Source of the DNA: Alphaproteobacteria bacterium
GTDB taxonomy: Bacteria > Bacteroidota > Bacteroidia > Chitinophagales > Chitinophagaceae
DNA length: 64,000 nucleotides
Direction of reading: 5' to 3'
Assembly: GCA_030053915.1 (NCBI GenBank)
Contig: JASGCT010000002.1
Location: 58,780-122,779, forward strand
Shown here: positions 43,455 to 51,290 of the stretch, one piece after another
Layout of the letters: the number at the start of each line of letters is the position of its first letter
How positions within the stretch are numbered: position 1 is the first letter of the stretch
Notes under the pieces: generated by a model
The model's input: only the letters and a program-made list of their open reading frames with translations
Databases searched by the model: none
What the model was told of the DNA's origin: nothing
Translations under genes and position numbers: made by a program

Positions 43455-44831
43455 CTAAAACTTTTTTTTTCGCCATCTAAAAACAAATAACTCGTTCATG
43501 GTTTTGTAAACTAATACTATGGCAATAGGTGTAAATACAAGGTTACCAAACCACATCCCCCAAAAAGGTTGCCATGCCCCGGATTTAACTAATTTTTCGC
43601 CAGTAGTATTAAGCATATTAAAACAAATAAAACAGATAATTGCAAATACAAATGGTAACCCAAAACCCCCTTTTTTAATAATGGCACCCAGGCTTGCACC
43701 TATTAAAAATAATAAAATACAAGTAAAGGCTAAACTAAATTTTTTGTTGAGTTCAAGTTCGTGAAACCGAATAAAATCGGCTTTGTTTTTTTGTGCCGCA
43801 ATATGCGAGTTTATAGATTCAGAAAAACTTTTTAATTTAACAATTGTGGCTTGAATACATGTGTTTAACATGGTATCAGGGATGATTTTGTAGTGAGGGT
43901 ACGGTACTTTTTTTCTATATAGACTCTGTTCGGTGGTATCATAAACTTTAAAATAAAAATTATTAAAATACGTGGACGTTTCGTACACTCGTAGTGTTGT
44001 TATGGTATCATGATCCATAGAATCAACAATTTTAATGAGTTGCCTGGTACTAAGTAGTTTGGGGTCATAAAAATTTTTTTCTTTAGATTTATCACTTTGA
44101 AAATTTGATACGTTAAAATATTTACGATATTCTTTAAATCTCATTTTAATAAACTCTGCATTGATATCACCCACTAAACCTCGCTCTTGGAATCGCCAGC
44201 CATTATATAAAACAAACTCTATAAATTGTTTGTTTTTAGAAACGCGCATTAAACCACTATCTGCTTGAATCATATTATCTTGCAAAGGATTCGATTGTTC
44301 AAAAATTGAAATATTTTTCATAATAGAATCGTTTTCTTTTTTGCCCAATTTTAAAACATAGCCATCAATTTTATCATAAAAGATACCTTCTTTAATATCA
44401 AGGGCTGGTTTGGCAACAATAACATCGTATCGAAAGGTATTAAATTTCAGCCAGGCGTAAGGTGCAATATTATTAGAAAAAAGAAACGAGACACCTGTAA
44501 GCAAAAAAGTAAAGAGTTGGATGGGTAAAAATGCGCGTAATAAAGAAACTCCTGAGGCTTTAATAGCCACAAGTTCCATGGTTTCTCCTAAGTTTCCATA
44601 AGTAATTAAAGACGATAATAATAAGGCTAAGGGCAGGGCTACGGGCACCCAGACTAAAACAACATAATACACGAGATGTAAAATATCAATTAATTCTAAG
44701 CCTTTGCCCACTAAATCGTCGATATAGAGCCAAAAAACCTGCATGGTAAGCACAAATAGACAAACGCAAAACGTTGCTATAAAGGGGCTTAAAAACGATT
44801 TAATTATTAAGAGGTCAATTTTTTTAATCAA
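43455..44831 (-). CDS. LptF/LptG-family lipopolysaccharide export permease
   Basis: A 458-residue YjgP/YjgQ-type permease. One or more helices before the periplasmic domain (ATFCVCLFVLTMQVFWLYIDDLVGKGL, VLVWVPVALPLALLLSSLITYGNLGE) and three after it (FTCILLFLIGASLGAIIKKGGFGLPFVFAIICF and the terminal pair) give the six-helix layout. The ABC exporter LptB2FG moves LPS toward the outer membrane; which of F or G this is cannot be said. It lies between the START-like gene and the TonB receptor in one co-directional run. Confidence 0.88.
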   Translation of the reverse strand: MIKKIDLLIIKSFLSPFIATFCVCLFVLTMQVFWLYIDDLVGKGLELIDILHLVYYVVLVWVPVALPLALLLSSLITYGNLGETMELVAIKASGVSLLRAFLPIQLFTFLLTGVSFLFSNNIAPYAWLKFNTFRYDVIVAKPALDIKEGIFYDKIDGYVLKLGKKENDSIMKNISIFEQSNPLQDNMIQADSGLMRVSKNKQFIEFVLYNGWRFQERGLVGDINAEFIKMRFKEYRKYFNVSNFQSDKSKEKNFYDPKLLSTRQLIKIVDSMDHDTITTLRVYETSTYFNNFYFKVYDTTEQSLYRKKVPYPHYKIIPDTMLNTCIQATIVKLKSFSESINSHIAAQKNKADFIRFHELELNKKFSLAFTCILLFLIGASLGAIIKKGGFGLPFVFAIICFICFNMLNTTGEKLVKSGAWQPFWGMWFGNLVFTPIAIVLVYKTMNELFVFRWRKKKF

Positions 44832-44850
44832 GAGTTTCAGTTATTTAAGT

Positions 44851-45240
44851 TTATCCCCCTAAGCGGTGTATGAGTTCTTTTACTTGATGATTCCATAAGC
44901 TTTTTTGGTCGCTTAGATCTTTTTCATCTGCAAAATCAGTAATTTTTAAGATCGTTTCTTCAGAAATTTCAGTTTTATAAATTAAAAATTCTAAGTATTC
45001 GTGTTTTTTATCTTTATTTTTTTCAAAACGAATTCTCGCATTTTCTTCAAAAACAACAATAGTAAATTCTTCTGGCTTCATGCCTTTCCATTCAAATTTG
45101 CAATTATTGCCTTTCATTTCAACGTAATCTGCATACCATTCCTGTAGTCCGGCTGAAGTAGAAACAATATTAAATAAAACTTGTACGGAGGATTTAATAC
45201 TAAATTCCAAATTAAAAGCAACCCTTTTAGACGATTTCAT
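44851..45240 (-). CDS. START-like domain protein (AHSA1 type)
   Basis: A 129-residue cytoplasmic protein with the helix-grip beta sheet of the Bacteroidota START-like family: FNLEFSIKSSVQVLFNIVSTSAGLQEWYAD, then VVFEENARIRFEKNKDKKHEYLEFLIYKT and the long C-terminal helix DQKSLWNHQVKELIHRLG. Such proteins bind small hydrophobic molecules; the ligand is unknown. An imperfect -7 element TATTATTG lies at 45254-45261. Confidence 0.8.
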   Translation of the reverse strand: MKSSKRVAFNLEFSIKSSVQVLFNIVSTSAGLQEWYADYVEMKGNNCKFEWKGMKPEEFTIVVFEENARIRFEKNKDKKHEYLEFLIYKTEISEETILKITDFADEKDLSDQKSLWNHQVKELIHRLGG

Positions 45241-45253
45241 GTTTAAATTTTTG

Positions 45254-45261
45254 CAATAATA
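45254..45261 (-). promoter_or_regulatory. imperfect -7 element TATTATTG for the START-like gene
   Basis: One mismatch from TAnnTTTG, 14 bases before the ATG at 45240. It may give START-lptF-TonB-receptor a promoter separate from CBM48-DUF4290. Confidence 0.35.
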
Positions 45262-45290
45262 TGAAATTTTTGCAAAAAAAACTATTTTAT

Positions 45291-45962
45291 TTAAAAATAT
45301 TTCGTTTTAAAGGTAGAATTTTTTTTATCTGGTCTGTTTTTGAAATAAGGATTAAAGCCACGGCTATTGTTTCGGTTACGATTTGTCCATTTAGAATTTT
45401 TATGTTCTTCTCGTTCCACTGTTCTGTTATGTCGCACATAAGGGGTTGAGCTAAATTCTAATTTTCCACCAGAAATATTTTTTAATTCTACACGAATGGT
45501 TTCATCGTGCACAAGTTCTTTGTGGTAGTTACTATACGCTAATTTCATATAATAAGCTATAAGGTGGGCATAATAATTCTTTTTATCATTTTCGGGTTCT
45601 TGAATGGCTAAATCAACAAATTTAATTAAGTTTCTGCCAAGGTGACGATGTTTTTGAAATTTTTCGGGGTAAGGAAGTGGCTTTGGTTTAATTTTGAACA
45701 TCTCGCGGCTGGGTATGGGGAATGGACTTTTAACATCTAAATTAAAATCGGCAATTATAAATAGATGATCCCAAAGCTTTTGTTTATAATCTTCTGCTAG
45801 TTTAATATTGGGGTTTAAATGTCCCATCAGCTCAATAATAAGCTCAGCTTGGTTTTGACGCTTATCGGGGTCTTCTATAGACCTTAAATTTTCAACCATT
45901 TTTTGAACATGCCTACCATATTCCTTGATAGATAAATGGTTTCTTGACGAATTATACTCCAT
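45291..45962 (-). CDS. DUF4290 domain protein
   Basis: A 223-residue cytoplasmic protein of DUF4290, conserved in Bacteroidota and without known function. The family start MEYNSSRNHLSIKEYGRHVQ and RQNQAELIIELMGHLNPN are clear in the first 60 residues, with PFPIPSREMFKIKPKPLPYP mid-protein. The last 55 residues are Arg/Asn/Lys-rich and disordered-looking (RNRNNSRGFNPYFKNRPDKK), which suggests nucleic-acid contact; that is inference. It follows the CBM48-like gene by 3 bases. Confidence 0.82.
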   Translation of the reverse strand: MEYNSSRNHLSIKEYGRHVQKMVENLRSIEDPDKRQNQAELIIELMGHLNPNIKLAEDYKQKLWDHLFIIADFNLDVKSPFPIPSREMFKIKPKPLPYPEKFQKHRHLGRNLIKFVDLAIQEPENDKKNYYAHLIAYYMKLAYSNYHKELVHDETIRVELKNISGGKLEFSSTPYVRHNRTVEREEHKNSKWTNRNRNNSRGFNPYFKNRPDKKNSTFKTKYF

Positions 45963-45965
45963 AAT

Positions 45966-46259
45966 TTAGGTGTGTAAAAGGCTATTTTGACCACCAAAGC
46001 CATCCTCTGTTAAGCCATCGGCGTCAGAATCTGCTACCCAATTTTCACCATTAATGAGGTATTTAAACTGGTGTTTTTCTTCGGTAGGAAGAGAAACTTC
46101 AAGGCTAAATGTACCATCTTTTTTGGCTTTTAAAGGCAATCCAACTGCCCAGTCGTTGTTAAGCCCAAAAAGCTCAACTGTCTTGAAATCTGTTTCTGCG
46201 GTTAAAAAAAACTTTACTTTAATCGTATTTTTTACTTTGGTTTTTGATTTTGTAATCAT
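45966..46259 (-). CDS. CBM48/AMPK-type glycogen-binding domain protein
   Basis: A 97-residue protein consisting of one immunoglobulin-like carbohydrate-binding domain of the isoamylase N/AMPK-beta type: KVKFFLTAETDFKTVELFGLNNDWAVGLPLKAKKDGTFSLEVSLP, then HQFKYLINGENWVADSDA. There is no catalytic domain or signal peptide. The Trp in LNNDW and the FKYLINGENW block match glycogen-contact positions of the family. It is first in the unit with DUF4290; a role in glycogen is inferred from the domain alone. Confidence 0.75.
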   Translation of the reverse strand: MITKSKTKVKNTIKVKFFLTAETDFKTVELFGLNNDWAVGLPLKAKKDGTFSLEVSLPTEEKHQFKYLINGENWVADSDADGLTEDGFGGQNSLLHT

Positions 46260-46284
46260 ATTTAAAAATATTTAAAACTTTTTA

Positions 46285-46292
46285 CAAAGGTA
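46285..46292 (-). promoter_or_regulatory. -7 element TACCTTTG for CBM48-DUF4290
   Basis: Exact consensus on the minus strand, 25 bases upstream of the ATG at 46259. It is back to back with the divergent element at 46307-46314. Confidence 0.65.
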
Positions 46293-46306
46293 CAACTTTT
46301 ATTTTA

Positions 46307-46314
46307 TAACTTTG
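46307..46314 (+). promoter_or_regulatory. -7 element TAACTTTG for the 46333 gene
   Basis: Exact consensus ending 18 bases before the ATG at 46333. Confidence 0.65.
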
Positions 46315-46332
46315 CTAAAATTTTATTAAAAT

Positions 46333-46614
46333 ATGAAAACATGCCAAAAGCGCATTGAAAATCTTCAAGAAATAATTTCGTTGTCAAATTATATAGTGCG
46401 TTACGAAAAGGGTAATTTTCAAAGTGGCTGGTGTCTTTTGGAACATCAAAAAGTTGTTATCTTAAATAAATTTTTACAGTTAAACGACCGAGTTACGATG
46501 TTAGAAGAGATTATTCCAGAGCTTAAAATTGAATCTGAAAAATTACCAATGCATCTTCAAGAACTCTATTTTCAAGTTAAAAGCCATCAAAATCAATTAT
46601 TTAACGAATCGTAA
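46333..46614 (+). CDS. hypothetical helical protein
   Basis: A 93-residue soluble protein I do not recognise. Helical stretches flank a short GNFQSGWCLLEHQKVVILNKF strand region; the two halves read as helix-hairpin-helix (KRIENLQEIISLSN and LNDRVTMLEEIIPELKIESEKLP). No catalytic motif is seen. It has its own promoter and ends 2 bases before the MBL hydrolase gene, so they are co-expressed. A regulatory or RNA-related partner role would be a guess. Confidence 0.7.
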   Translation: MKTCQKRIENLQEIISLSNYIVRYEKGNFQSGWCLLEHQKVVILNKFLQLNDRVTMLEEIIPELKIESEKLPMHLQELYFQVKSHQNQLFNES

Positions 46615-46616
46615 AC

Positions 46617-47381
46617 ATGATTGAAGTTGAATTTTTGGGTACAGGAACCAGTGTTGGTGTACCCATGATTGGATGTACTTGTGAAGTATGTGTTTCAGAC
46701 GTTCGATATGATAAACGGTTGAGGTCGAGCATCAAAATTCGTACACAAGAAAAAACGATTATTGTGGACACAACGCCCGATTTTAGGTATCAAATGTTGC
46801 GTTCGGCTACAAATTTTATTGATGCTGTATTAATTACTCATACACATAAAGACCATATTGCGGGTTTAGACGACATCCGCCCTTATAATTTTTTATATGA
46901 TAAAACAATACCAATTTATGGCAATCAGCAAACGCTTCAGGTGATAAAAAGCGAGTTTCACTATGCGTTTCAACCACAAGCCGATTTAAGTGTACCAAAA
47001 TTTAACCTGATAGAAGTACACAAGACACCTTTTTTTATGGAGGATATTGAAATAACGCCCATTGAAGTGAAGCATTATAATATGATTGTTTTGGGGTATC
47101 GCATAGGAAATTTTACTTATATAACGGATGCGCATGCGATTGACGAGGCAGAATTAGAAAAAATAAAAGGCAGTAAAGTATTGGTTTTAAATGCTTTAAG
47201 GCATTCGCCTCATCCATCGCATTTTAGTTTACAAGAAGCCATCGACATCGCGCTAAAATTAAAAATACCTCAGGTATATTTTACGCATATCAGTCATCAA
47301 ATGGGTTTTCATAACATCATCAATAAACAATTACCTGCCCATATTCAATTAGCCTACGACGGTTTAAAAATAAGTATTTAG
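46617..47381 (+). CDS. MBL-fold metallo-hydrolase (PhnP-like)
   Basis: A 254-residue metallo-beta-lactamase-fold enzyme. It begins VEFLGTGTSVGVPMIGCTCEVC; the Cys pair and GTGTS opening are the PhnP/RNase Z-like subgroup, in which PhnP is a cyclic phosphodiesterase. The zinc motif is THTHKDHIAG (HxHxDH), with DAHAID and RHSPHPSHFS supplying later ligands and YFTHISHQM the last His. Substrate is unknown; PhnP-like phosphodiesterase activity is the family expectation. Confidence 0.87.
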   Translation: MIEVEFLGTGTSVGVPMIGCTCEVCVSDVRYDKRLRSSIKIRTQEKTIIVDTTPDFRYQMLRSATNFIDAVLITHTHKDHIAGLDDIRPYNFLYDKTIPIYGNQQTLQVIKSEFHYAFQPQADLSVPKFNLIEVHKTPFFMEDIEITPIEVKHYNMIVLGYRIGNFTYITDAHAIDEAELEKIKGSKVLVLNALRHSPHPSHFSLQEAIDIALKLKIPQVYFTHISHQMGFHNIINKQLPAHIQLAYDGLKISI

Positions 47382-47398
47382 AAGTTTTATGGAATTTA

Positions 47399-47429
47399 TT
47401 GGAATAAAAGATATAATTTACTACCTTTG
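47399..47429 (+). promoter_or_regulatory. promoter of the first R-M unit (-33 TTG, -7 TACCTTTG)
   Basis: TTG at 47399-47401 and TACCTTTG at 47422-47429 are 20 bases apart. The -7 box overlaps the apparent TTG start at 47427; the ATG at 47448 follows by 18 bases. Confidence 0.7.
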
Positions 47430-47447
47430 TACAAAATTTTAATTAAA

Positions 47448-47738
47448 ATGCCTGATACAACAAAGCATCAAATAATTAATGGCGATAGCAGACACATGGT
47501 TGAAGTAGCCGATAAAAGCGTTCATTTAATTGTTACCTCGCCACCTTATTGGCAATTAAAAGATTACGGAACAGAAAATCAAATTGGATTTCATGATGAT
47601 TATGAAACCTATATTAATCATTTGAACTTAACTTGGCAAGAATGTTTTAGGGTGCTTCACGATGGTTGCAGATTGTGTATTAATATAGGAGACCAGTTTG
47701 CACGTTCAAATGTTGCAAGTAAACTAAAATCTGCTTAA
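47448..47738 (+). pseudogene. truncated N-terminal fragment of a site-specific DNA methyltransferase
   Basis: Only 96 residues remain of an enzyme normally around 300. Present are the opening INGDSRHMVEVADKSVHLIVTSPPYW (catalytic motif IV SPPY) and DDYETYINHLNLTWQECFRVLHDGCRLCINIGDQFARS. The latter is the form I recall from MjaI/MthZI-type (CTAG) methyltransferases, where a VYYGRYKVIPI-like segment should follow. Instead nine unrelated residues lead to a stop, and the AdoMet-binding motif (DPFxGSGT) is missing. Neither other frame continues it. It keeps a good promoter and ends 2 bases before the next gene. Confidence 0.8.
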
Positions 47739-47740
47739 AT

Positions 47741-48838
47741 ATGGTTGAATCGTTAGTACAATGGACATTATTAAATAATCCATCACGATTAGTACATTAT
47801 TTGAAATTTGATTTTTCAAAAATTATAGGACAAGAAATTAGCACAGATCATGGTAGAATAGATTTTTTGTTATCAAATAAAGAAAATAATCATTTATTAG
47901 TTGAACTAGAAACTATAATGAACAGCAAATCTAAAATTGATTATTGCTTTACTCAAATATTAAATTATAAAAATGTTAAATTTTCAGAAAACACAAATTA
48001 TTGTATTTTATACGCTGATGAAACGAACTTAAAGAATAAAAAAATCATTGAAAAATTTGGAAAAGAATATCAGGTATTAATTCAAACGTATCCTTTAAAA
48101 AAAATAAAAGAACTTTATTCTCAAACCATTGAGAGACTTAGTTTAAATGTTGGACTAGCACTCCCAAGTCCTAAAAATTATACAATTTGTTATCTTCGAT
48201 GGCTTAATAAAATTATGAAAACTTTTGCTGAATTAAATAAAGACAGTTTATCACCAAATGAAATATTTATTCCATTTGAAAATATAAATAAAAGTAGGAC
48301 AAATTTTAATTGTTATGAAAGGTTAGCATTAGATTTTGAGTTATTTGAAATTAAAAATTCAAAATATTATTTAACAGATTTTGGAAAAATCTTTGTAAAC
48401 AATATTAGTCCTTATGTTTACATTACGAATAATGCATCTTCTATAAATCTGTCAAACGAACAAAAAAGATTATTACTTAAAATTATTACTAACGGTAACT
48501 GGGAAAACAAAATTCACAAAGTTAATATTTATTGGTTTTTAAGATTTATAGAAATAACACGAGGTAATTGGTTTCCGAAACAGGATAGATTTGATCAAGA
48601 TAAACTTGATATTGCAAGAGGTATTTTTGATGTATCTTACAATGAAAGAACTATGTATGAGTTTCTAAATTGGTGTTCAAATTATTGTTTAGAATTAGGA
48701 TTAATTGAAAGAATAAAATCAACTACTAATTATGACCAAGTTTTTTTAACACCACTCGGGGTTGAAATCAACAACATTTTTAGTTTAGATTTGATTCTTA
48801 AAAAAAGTAGAATGAATTTAAGTTTTAAATTTCTATAA
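47741..48838 (+). CDS. unrecognised protein with PD-(D/E)XK nuclease-like N-terminal region
   Basis: A 365-residue soluble protein that I cannot assign. Residues about 30-95 look like a restriction-type core: QEISTDHGRIDFLL (Asp41) then NNHLLVELETIMNSKSKIDYCFTQILNYK, arranged as in NucS-like nucleases but with Glu55-x-Glu57 where Glu-x-Lys is expected. A helical segment follows, and the last 200 residues read like one or two winged-helix modules (LSNEQKRLLLKIITNGNWENKI; MYEFLNWCSNYCLELGLIERI). It sits between the methyltransferase fragment (2 bases) and MjaI-like endonuclease (2 bases), so it is part of that unit. It might be a second nuclease, a specificity factor or a controller. Confidence 0.6.
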   Translation: MVESLVQWTLLNNPSRLVHYLKFDFSKIIGQEISTDHGRIDFLLSNKENNHLLVELETIMNSKSKIDYCFTQILNYKNVKFSENTNYCILYADETNLKNKKIIEKFGKEYQVLIQTYPLKKIKELYSQTIERLSLNVGLALPSPKNYTICYLRWLNKIMKTFAELNKDSLSPNEIFIPFENINKSRTNFNCYERLALDFELFEIKNSKYYLTDFGKIFVNNISPYVYITNNASSINLSNEQKRLLLKIITNGNWENKIHKVNIYWFLRFIEITRGNWFPKQDRFDQDKLDIARGIFDVSYNERTMYEFLNWCSNYCLELGLIERIKSTTNYDQVFLTPLGVEINNIFSLDLILKKSRMNLSFKFL

Positions 48839-48840
48839 TA

Positions 48841-49380
48841 ATGAAAAATTCAATTATTAATAATATGCTTAAAAATAGTCCAATTTTACTAAAAGAATTA
48901 AGCGAAAGGTTGTACTTAAAAATGACTGAAGTGGTTAATCCAGAATGGCAAGAAGCATTTAATAGCTTAACTAAACAAGATTGCTATGATTATATTTACA
49001 ATCTTACAATTAATAGAACCTTTGATGGATATAGAACTGAAGTAGAAACCATTTATGGACAATTAGAAGATGCAGTTAATATGAAGATAGAACCAGCGCC
49101 TGATAGATGGGATAGGGTATATTGTGTTGATTTTTATATACAAGTTGGAGAAAATTACATTGGTATTCAGATTAAGCCCATTGAGTCTGGTCTAGCATTA
49201 AATCAATACCAATGGATTGAAATGCACAAGGTTAGCCACGAAAATTTTAAAAAAAAATTTGGAGGCGACGTGTTTTTTGTTTACTCAACAAAAATAGGTG
49301 GAAAAAAGAAAATCTATAATACTGAAATCATTAATAAAATAAATTCCGAAATTAAACGCCTAAAAAATATAAAAAAATAA
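48841..49380 (+). CDS. MjaI-like type II restriction endonuclease
   Basis: A 179-residue PD-(D/E)XK nuclease resembling the MjaI family, which cuts CTAG. Matching blocks are EWQEAFNSLTKQDCYDYIYNL, RTFDGYRTEVETIYGQLED and PAPDRWDRVYCVDFYIQVGENYIGIQIKP. The active-site set reads Asp97 in VDFY and Gln110-x-Lys112 in GIQIK, that is, Q-x-K. Length fits the family. Its natural methyltransferase partner upstream is truncated, so either the nuclease is silent, another methyltransferase protects, or the unit is decaying. The 365-residue gene ends 2 bases before it. Confidence 0.75.
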   Translation: MKNSIINNMLKNSPILLKELSERLYLKMTEVVNPEWQEAFNSLTKQDCYDYIYNLTINRTFDGYRTEVETIYGQLEDAVNMKIEPAPDRWDRVYCVDFYIQVGENYIGIQIKPIESGLALNQYQWIEMHKVSHENFKKKFGGDVFFVYSTKIGGKKKIYNTEIINKINSEIKRLKNIKK

Positions 49381-49519
49381 CAGCAGTATGGTTAAAATCA
49401 AGACTATAACCTTTTATAAAAATTTGTTCCCCAAATTTTTGAGAATTTAAATAACAGATACATAAAATCAATTTTCAGAAAAATTTATGGAGTTAACAAT
49501 AACTTTCAATCTAAATTTA

Positions 49520-49561
49520 TATCTTTGCATTTATATAATTACAAAAAAAATTGTACCTTTG
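49520..49561 (+). promoter_or_regulatory. two -7 elements upstream of the second methyltransferase
   Basis: TATCTTTG at 49520-49527 and TACCTTTG at 49554-49561 both fit TAnnTTTG; the latter is 20 bases before the ATG at 49582. The 200-base gap from 49381 is otherwise AT-rich and empty apart from a 20-codon open frame at 49388 without support. Confidence 0.6.
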
Positions 49562-49581
49562 TTTAAAAAATATTTTAAAAT

Positions 49582-50421
49582 ATGGCATTAAATTTGATAC
49601 TGGGCGATTGTAAAGATAAACTTAAATGTCTGCCTGACTGCTCGGTAGATTTAATATTTACATCGCCGCCTTATGCCGACCAAAGAAAAACCACTTATGG
49701 TGGTATTTCAACTGATAAATATGTTGAATGGTTTTTACCTATTTCCAAAGAACTTTTAAGAGTTTTGAAACCGACAGGCACTTTTGTTTTAAATATTAAA
49801 GAGAAAGTTGTTGAAAGCGAACGAAGCACGTATGTCATGGAATTAATAATTGAAATGCGTAAACAAGGTTGGCTTTGGACTGAAGAGTTTATTTGGCATA
49901 AAAAAAATAGCTTCCCTGGAAAGTGGTCCAATCGTTTTCGTGATGCTTGGGAACGCCTTTTGCAATTTAATAAAACAAAACAATTTAATATGTATCAAGA
50001 CGCTGTGAGAGTTCCTGTTGGCACTTGGGCAAAGTCAAGATTAAAAAATTTAAGCGAAATAGACAAGATAAGGGATGGTGCAAAGAACGGAAGTGGTTTT
50101 GGAAAAAATGTTTCAAATTGGATTGGTAGAGAAACAGTGTACCCCACAAATGTTTTACATTTAGCAACAGAATGTCATAATAAAAATCATAGTGCTGCTT
50201 TTCCAGATGAATTGCCCGAATGGTTTGTAAAGTTATTTACTGAAGAAGGCGATACGGTTTTAGATCCATTTTTGGGGTCTGGAACTACCGCCTATGTGGC
50301 TAACAAAATGGGTCGTAATGCAATTGGAATAGAAGTATTAGAAGAGTATTTTGATATTGCAAAGACCAGAATAGAAACGTCTTTATTAACTCTTTTTGAA
50401 CCACAAATACAATATGAATAA
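49582..50421 (+). CDS. type II DNA methyltransferase, beta class
   Basis: A 279-residue site-specific methyltransferase in beta order: catalytic motif IV VDLIFTSPPYADQRKTTYGG near residue 32 comes first, and the AdoMet motif I DTVLDPFLGSGTTAYVANKMGRNAIGIEV lies near residue 235. SPPY fits N4-cytosine or N6-adenine methylation; target is unknown. It is complete, in contrast to the fragment at 47448. It overlaps the PmeII-like endonuclease by 8 bases, making a compact M-R pair with its own promoters. Confidence 0.9.
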   Translation: MALNLILGDCKDKLKCLPDCSVDLIFTSPPYADQRKTTYGGISTDKYVEWFLPISKELLRVLKPTGTFVLNIKEKVVESERSTYVMELIIEMRKQGWLWTEEFIWHKKNSFPGKWSNRFRDAWERLLQFNKTKQFNMYQDAVRVPVGTWAKSRLKNLSEIDKIRDGAKNGSGFGKNVSNWIGRETVYPTNVLHLATECHNKNHSAAFPDELPEWFVKLFTEEGDTVLDPFLGSGTTAYVANKMGRNAIGIEVLEEYFDIAKTRIETSLLTLFEPQIQYE

Positions 50422-51151
50422 ACTTAATATTAAAGATGTTACAAAATACGTTGAAACACATATAAGCACTTTCCATCAAAAAAGAATCCGGAGCCTTGAT
50501 AATTTGAATCTTACGAAGGTTTTAAAAAAGAAAAATCCGTATTTATTCAAGGCAAAACATTTTTTGACAGCAAGCGATCTCGTCAAAAGTATTGTTGATG
50601 CCTATATTTCATCAAGCGAGGAAACAATTTTTGGTGATTGGTTAGAAGGATTGGCAATTTTTATAAACGAAAAAGTTTATAATGGAAAAAAATCGTCGTC
50701 TAAAGGGATTGATTTAGAATTTGATAACGATGGGAAAAGATATATAATTTCGATAAAATCAGGTCCCAATTGGGGTAATAGTAGCCAAATATCAAAAATG
50801 ATTACAGATTTTAAAGCAGCTAAGAAAACTTTACGAACAAGTGGTTCAAACATGGAAGTGATTGCAATAAATGGCTGTTGTTATGGTATTAATAATCACA
50901 TGTATAAAGACGATTACTTCAAATACTGTGGTCAAAAATTTTGGGAGTTTATTTCGGGCGAAACTGAACTTTATATTAAATTAATTGAACCCTTAGGAAC
51001 AAAAGCAAGAGAAAAAAATCACGATTTTATGATATCGTATTCCAAGAAGTTGAACAAATTTACACGTGACTTTTCAATGGATTTTTGTAATGAAGATGGT
51101 GCGATAGATTGGGAAAAATTGGTGAAATTCAATTCTGAAATGAAGACGTAA
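50414..51151 (+). CDS. PmeII-family type II restriction endonuclease
   Basis: A 245-residue nuclease from the ATG at 50414, overlapping the methyltransferase end (ATGAATAA). Family-like sequence runs from NPYLFKAKHFLTASDLVKSIVDAY and SSEETIFGDWLEGLAIFINEKVY to KGIDLEFDNDGKRYIISIKSGPNWGNSSQI; active-site candidates are Glu78, Asp100 and Lys115 (S-x-K). The strand after this has VIAINGCCYG. The family label comes from memory of these blocks; the overlap with a complete methyltransferase supports a working R-M system. Confidence 0.78.
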   Translation: MNKLNIKDVTKYVETHISTFHQKRIRSLDNLNLTKVLKKKNPYLFKAKHFLTASDLVKSIVDAYISSSEETIFGDWLEGLAIFINEKVYNGKKSSSKGIDLEFDNDGKRYIISIKSGPNWGNSSQISKMITDFKAAKKTLRTSGSNMEVIAINGCCYGINNHMYKDDYFKYCGQKFWEFISGETELYIKLIEPLGTKAREKNHDFMISYSKKLNKFTRDFSMDFCNEDGAIDWEKLVKFNSEMKT

Positions 51152-51260
51152 AAGGTCTCTAAACCCTAAAATTTCACCTTGATACAACTTATTTAGAGTT
51201 AAATTTTTAATAAAAGTTAATTTTTTATTACTTTTAATGATATTTTATAACAATTTTACG

Positions 51261-51268
51261 TATATTTG
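51261..51268 (+). promoter_or_regulatory. -7 element TATATTTG for nuoN
   Basis: Exact consensus 22 bases before the ATG at 51291. It excludes the in-frame ATG at 51237, which lies upstream of it. Confidence 0.65.
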
Positions 51269-51290
51269 CTCCAAATTTAGAACGCAATCA

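Noticed and set aside
46681..46720. Possible CRISPR or tandem repeat arrays in the accessory region
   Set aside because: No regularly spaced repeats were found anywhere in the window; only short AT-rich duplications occur.
47427..47447. TTG start for the methyltransferase fragment
   Set aside because: The codon lies within the TACCTTTG -7 box, so it would precede the transcript start.
47700..47760. Frameshift that might rejoin the methyltransferase fragment to a downstream half
   Set aside because: Both alternative frames meet stops within a few codons and the following 365-residue protein contains no AdoMet-binding motif.
49388..49450. 20-codon open frame in the gap before the second methyltransferase
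   Set aside because: Too short, no promoter or coupling, and no resemblance to the missing methyltransferase half or a controller protein.
51237..51290. Upstream start giving NuoN 18 extra residues
   Set aside because: The extension lies before the TATATTTG promoter element at 51261-51268 and has no similarity to NuoN.
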